A stretch of 7,153 bases of DNA, taken from an uncultured Collinsella sp. (lineage in GTDB: Bacteria; Actinomycetota; Coriobacteriia; Coriobacteriales; Coriobacteriaceae). The DNA is taken from assembly GCA_900553935.1 (NCBI GenBank), contig USFK01000075.1, positions 1 to 7,153 of the forward strand, in the 5' to 3' direction. The position numbers were made by a program, and so were the translations under genes. This document shows positions 6,058 through 7,153 of the stretch, in pieces. The notes under the pieces were generated by a model. That model was not told the origin of the DNA. It ran no database searches and saw only the letters and a program-made list of their open reading frames with translations. Each line of letters opens with the position of its first letter. Position 1 is the first letter of the stretch.

Positions 6058-6974
6058 GACAAAACACCCCAGATAAGATCGGCACCCTGCAGGCCAGCAG
6101 ACCAAGCAGAAGCAGTCATAGCACGCTTGCCATCGGGCTTAACCTCGAGCAGTTCAACCGAGCCATCAGAAAGGCCCAGGTAAACACGCTTGGCCTTAAC
6201 GAGAACCTGACCCTCGCCGAGCGACACATCAGCCGCCGCAGCATCGAGCACACGCACGGTCTTGCCGGCAATCACGCAACGAGCAGGCGCGGTATCGGAC
6301 GAAGCGAGCACATGACGCACGCAATCGAGCGCCGCCATTTGCGGATCCAAGCGCATCTCCTGCTTAGAAATCTTGGCAGCATGGGTAACGAGCGCCTCGT
6401 CCTGTTCGATCCACACGGCGGTGCCATCGGCAAGAGAAGGAAGCGTATAGGCAAGCAGTTTACCGCCAAGCTCACCAAGCTCCATGGTCAGCGCCTCAGC
6501 ATGCTTACCGGCAACCGAGGTCGAGGCCTGCGCACAATAGGCGCCGGTATCCACGCCATGCCCAATGCGCATAATAGAAACGCCAGCAATCTCATCACCA
6601 GCAAGAATGGCACGCTGAATAGGAGCAGCCCCACGCCAACGAGGCAGCAAGGACGCATGAACATTCACAATACCAAGCGGCGCCATATGCAGCACCTCAT
6701 CAGGCAAAATACAGCCATAAGCAGCCACACAGAAAATATCAGCCTGGGCAGCCTGGAGCACCTCAACAACCTCAGGCGTCATACGATTAGCCTCAACAAC
6801 AGGCAGACCAAGCTCGAGCGCCTTAGCCTTAACAGGAGACGGCTCCAGCTTCTTACCACGCCCACGAACAGCATCAGGACGAGTAACAACAAGCGCAATC
6901 TCGTTTCCAGCCTCGACAAGCGAAGCCAGCGAGGGCACAGCAAAATCAGGCGTACCCATAAACACAATACGCAT
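6054..6974 (-). CDS. fmt: Methionyl-tRNA formyltransferase
   Basis: The protein has 306 residues, the usual length for Fmt. It formylates initiator Met-tRNA using 10-formyltetrahydrofolate, in the cytosol. The N-terminal hydrolase fold begins MRIVFMGTPDFAVP, followed by TRPDAVRGRGKK, a variant of the common QPD-GRGKK segment. The catalytic triad expected from E. coli (Asn106, His108, Asp144) is present as N104 and H106 in NVHASLLPRWRGAAPIQ and D142 in GVDTGA. The C-terminal tRNA-binding beta domain covers about 205-306. The start at 6974 is supported by AGGAG (6988-6984), nine bases upstream. fmt overlaps rsmB by four bases, forming an operon; def, often next to fmt, is not visible in the window. 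Its 5' half uses many T-ending codons (GTT, GCT, CCT), unlike the genes at left. Confidence 0.97.
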   Translation of the reverse strand: MRIVFMGTPDFAVPSLASLVEAGNEIALVVTRPDAVRGRGKKLEPSPVKAKALELGLPVVEANRMTPEVVEVLQAAQADIFCVAAYGCILPDEVLHMAPLGIVNVHASLLPRWRGAAPIQRAILAGDEIAGVSIMRIGHGVDTGAYCAQASTSVAGKHAEALTMELGELGGKLLAYTLPSLADGTAVWIEQDEALVTHAAKISKQEMRLDPQMAALDCVRHVLASSDTAPARCVIAGKTVRVLDAAAADVSLGEGQVLVKAKRVYLGLSDGSVELLEVKPDGKRAMTASAWSAGLQGADLIWGVLS

Positions 6975-6980
6975 AAAGAA

Positions 6981-7010
6981 CGTCTCCTCTCAACCAAAGC
7001 CGAGACGGCT
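6981..7010 (-). promoter_or_regulatory. fmt leader with two mutually exclusive hairpins around the ribosome site
   Basis: Read on the - strand, AGCCG (7010-7006) can pair with CGGCT (7002-6998) around a three-base loop. Alternatively CGTCTC (7007-7002) pairs with GAGACG (6986-6981), which includes the last three bases of the AGGAG ribosome site. The two stems share bases and cannot form together. This could affect fmt translation, but both stems are short. Confidence 0.35.
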
Positions 7011-7070
7011 ACAAAGAACAGCGGAAAGCCAAGTCACCAGCCCATCCGCAATAACATTTCAACAAGAACA

Positions 7071-7076
7071 AATATA
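7071..7076 (-). promoter_or_regulatory. Candidate -10 box for fmt-rsmB
   Basis: TATATT on the - strand, preceded by GGG, resembles a sigma-70 -10 box and lies about 100 bases before the fmt start. The only -35-like match, TTGCGG (7101-7096), is 19 bases away and overlaps the terminator hairpin, so the call is weak. Confidence 0.25.
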
Positions 7077-7117
7077 CCCAAAACCAAAGAAAGAGCCGCA
7101 ATAAAAGCAGCTCTTTC
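7077..7117 (-). terminator. Intrinsic terminator of the gene upstream of fmt
   Basis: On the - strand GAAAGAGCTGC (7117-7107) pairs with GCGGCTCTTTC (7099-7089), eleven pairs with one G-U, around a seven-base loop, followed by TTTGGTTTT. It begins ten bases after tandem TGA TAG stops at 7133-7128. If it works, fmt needs its own promoter downstream of it. Confidence 0.65.
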
Positions 7118-7130
7118 AGCAAAGCACCTA

Positions 7131-7153
7131 TCAGCGAAGACGCCCATCCCTGG
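7131..7153 (-). CDS. Last codons of an upstream gene (partial, unidentified)
   Basis: The - strand frame that enters at the right edge reads RDGRLR and then TGA (7133-7131) followed in frame by TAG (7130-7128). A terminator hairpin starts ten bases later, which is the normal layout of a gene end. Six residues are too few to name a product. Another frame stays open through this stretch to a TGA at 7036-7034 and is the competing reading. Confidence 0.35.

Noticed and set aside
6058..6105. Upstream start for rsmB, giving a 482-residue protein
   Set aside because: It lies within fmt and adds residues with no family match; the ATGA overlap at 6057 gives the usual N-terminus beginning MSRLSPARKLAL.
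4663..6183. Open frame of 506 codons on the + strand opposite rsmB and the end of fmt
   Set aside because: The - strand encodes recognisable RsmB and Fmt with all expected motifs; the antisense frame shows no family features and arises from GC-biased codon structure.

Overview
The window looks like ordinary chromosome of a moderately GC-rich actinobacterium. A gut Coriobacteriia such as Collinsella is my best guess, from the GC-ending codons, the Lys/Ala-rich low-complexity protein tail, the actinobacterial style of RsmB motif I, and a large fused starch/glycogen enzyme. This is inference; no rRNA or other marker is present to prove it. I see no mobile element, CRISPR array, tRNA or rRNA.

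Left to right on the + strand. (1) Positions 1-676 hold the 3' part of a gene whose visible 224 residues are a Lys/Ala/Thr/Glu/Pro tail resembling histone H1 or HU tails; a strong hairpin follows at 713-739. (2) Positions 740-893 form an upstream region with a candidate -10 box (TATACT) and a 15-bp near-palindrome, a possible operator. (3) Positions 894-4190 hold one long gene that joins a CBM34/neopullulanase-like GH13 enzyme to a complete GH77 4-alpha-glucanotransferase (MalQ type). All six catalytic carboxylates are present. (4) A leader with a nine-base-pair, GTAA-loop hairpin precedes a small FmdB-family zinc-ribbon gene (4279-4515), which ends in a clear terminator.

On the - strand, converging on fmdB, lies a translation-related operon read right to left. 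fmt (methionyl-tRNA formyltransferase, 6974-6054) overlaps rsmB (16S rRNA m5C methyltransferase, 6057-4657) by an ATGA start/stop. Between the convergent ends, at 4584-4650, is a long imperfect palindrome that does not look like a terminator. Upstream of fmt is a leader with two mutually exclusive hairpins, one of which pairs part of the ribosome binding site. The right edge probably carries the last six codons and the terminator of another - strand gene.

Functionally, the GH13-GH77 protein would hydrolyse branched or short alpha-glucans and disproportionate the products in one polypeptide. fmt makes the initiator fMet-tRNA and rsmB modifies 16S rRNA; pairing them in one operon is common in bacteria. 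Nothing here amounts to a clearly new system. The items most worth a second look are the GH13-GH77 fusion with its altered GH77 active-site loop, the 67-bp palindrome, and the switch-like fmt leader.
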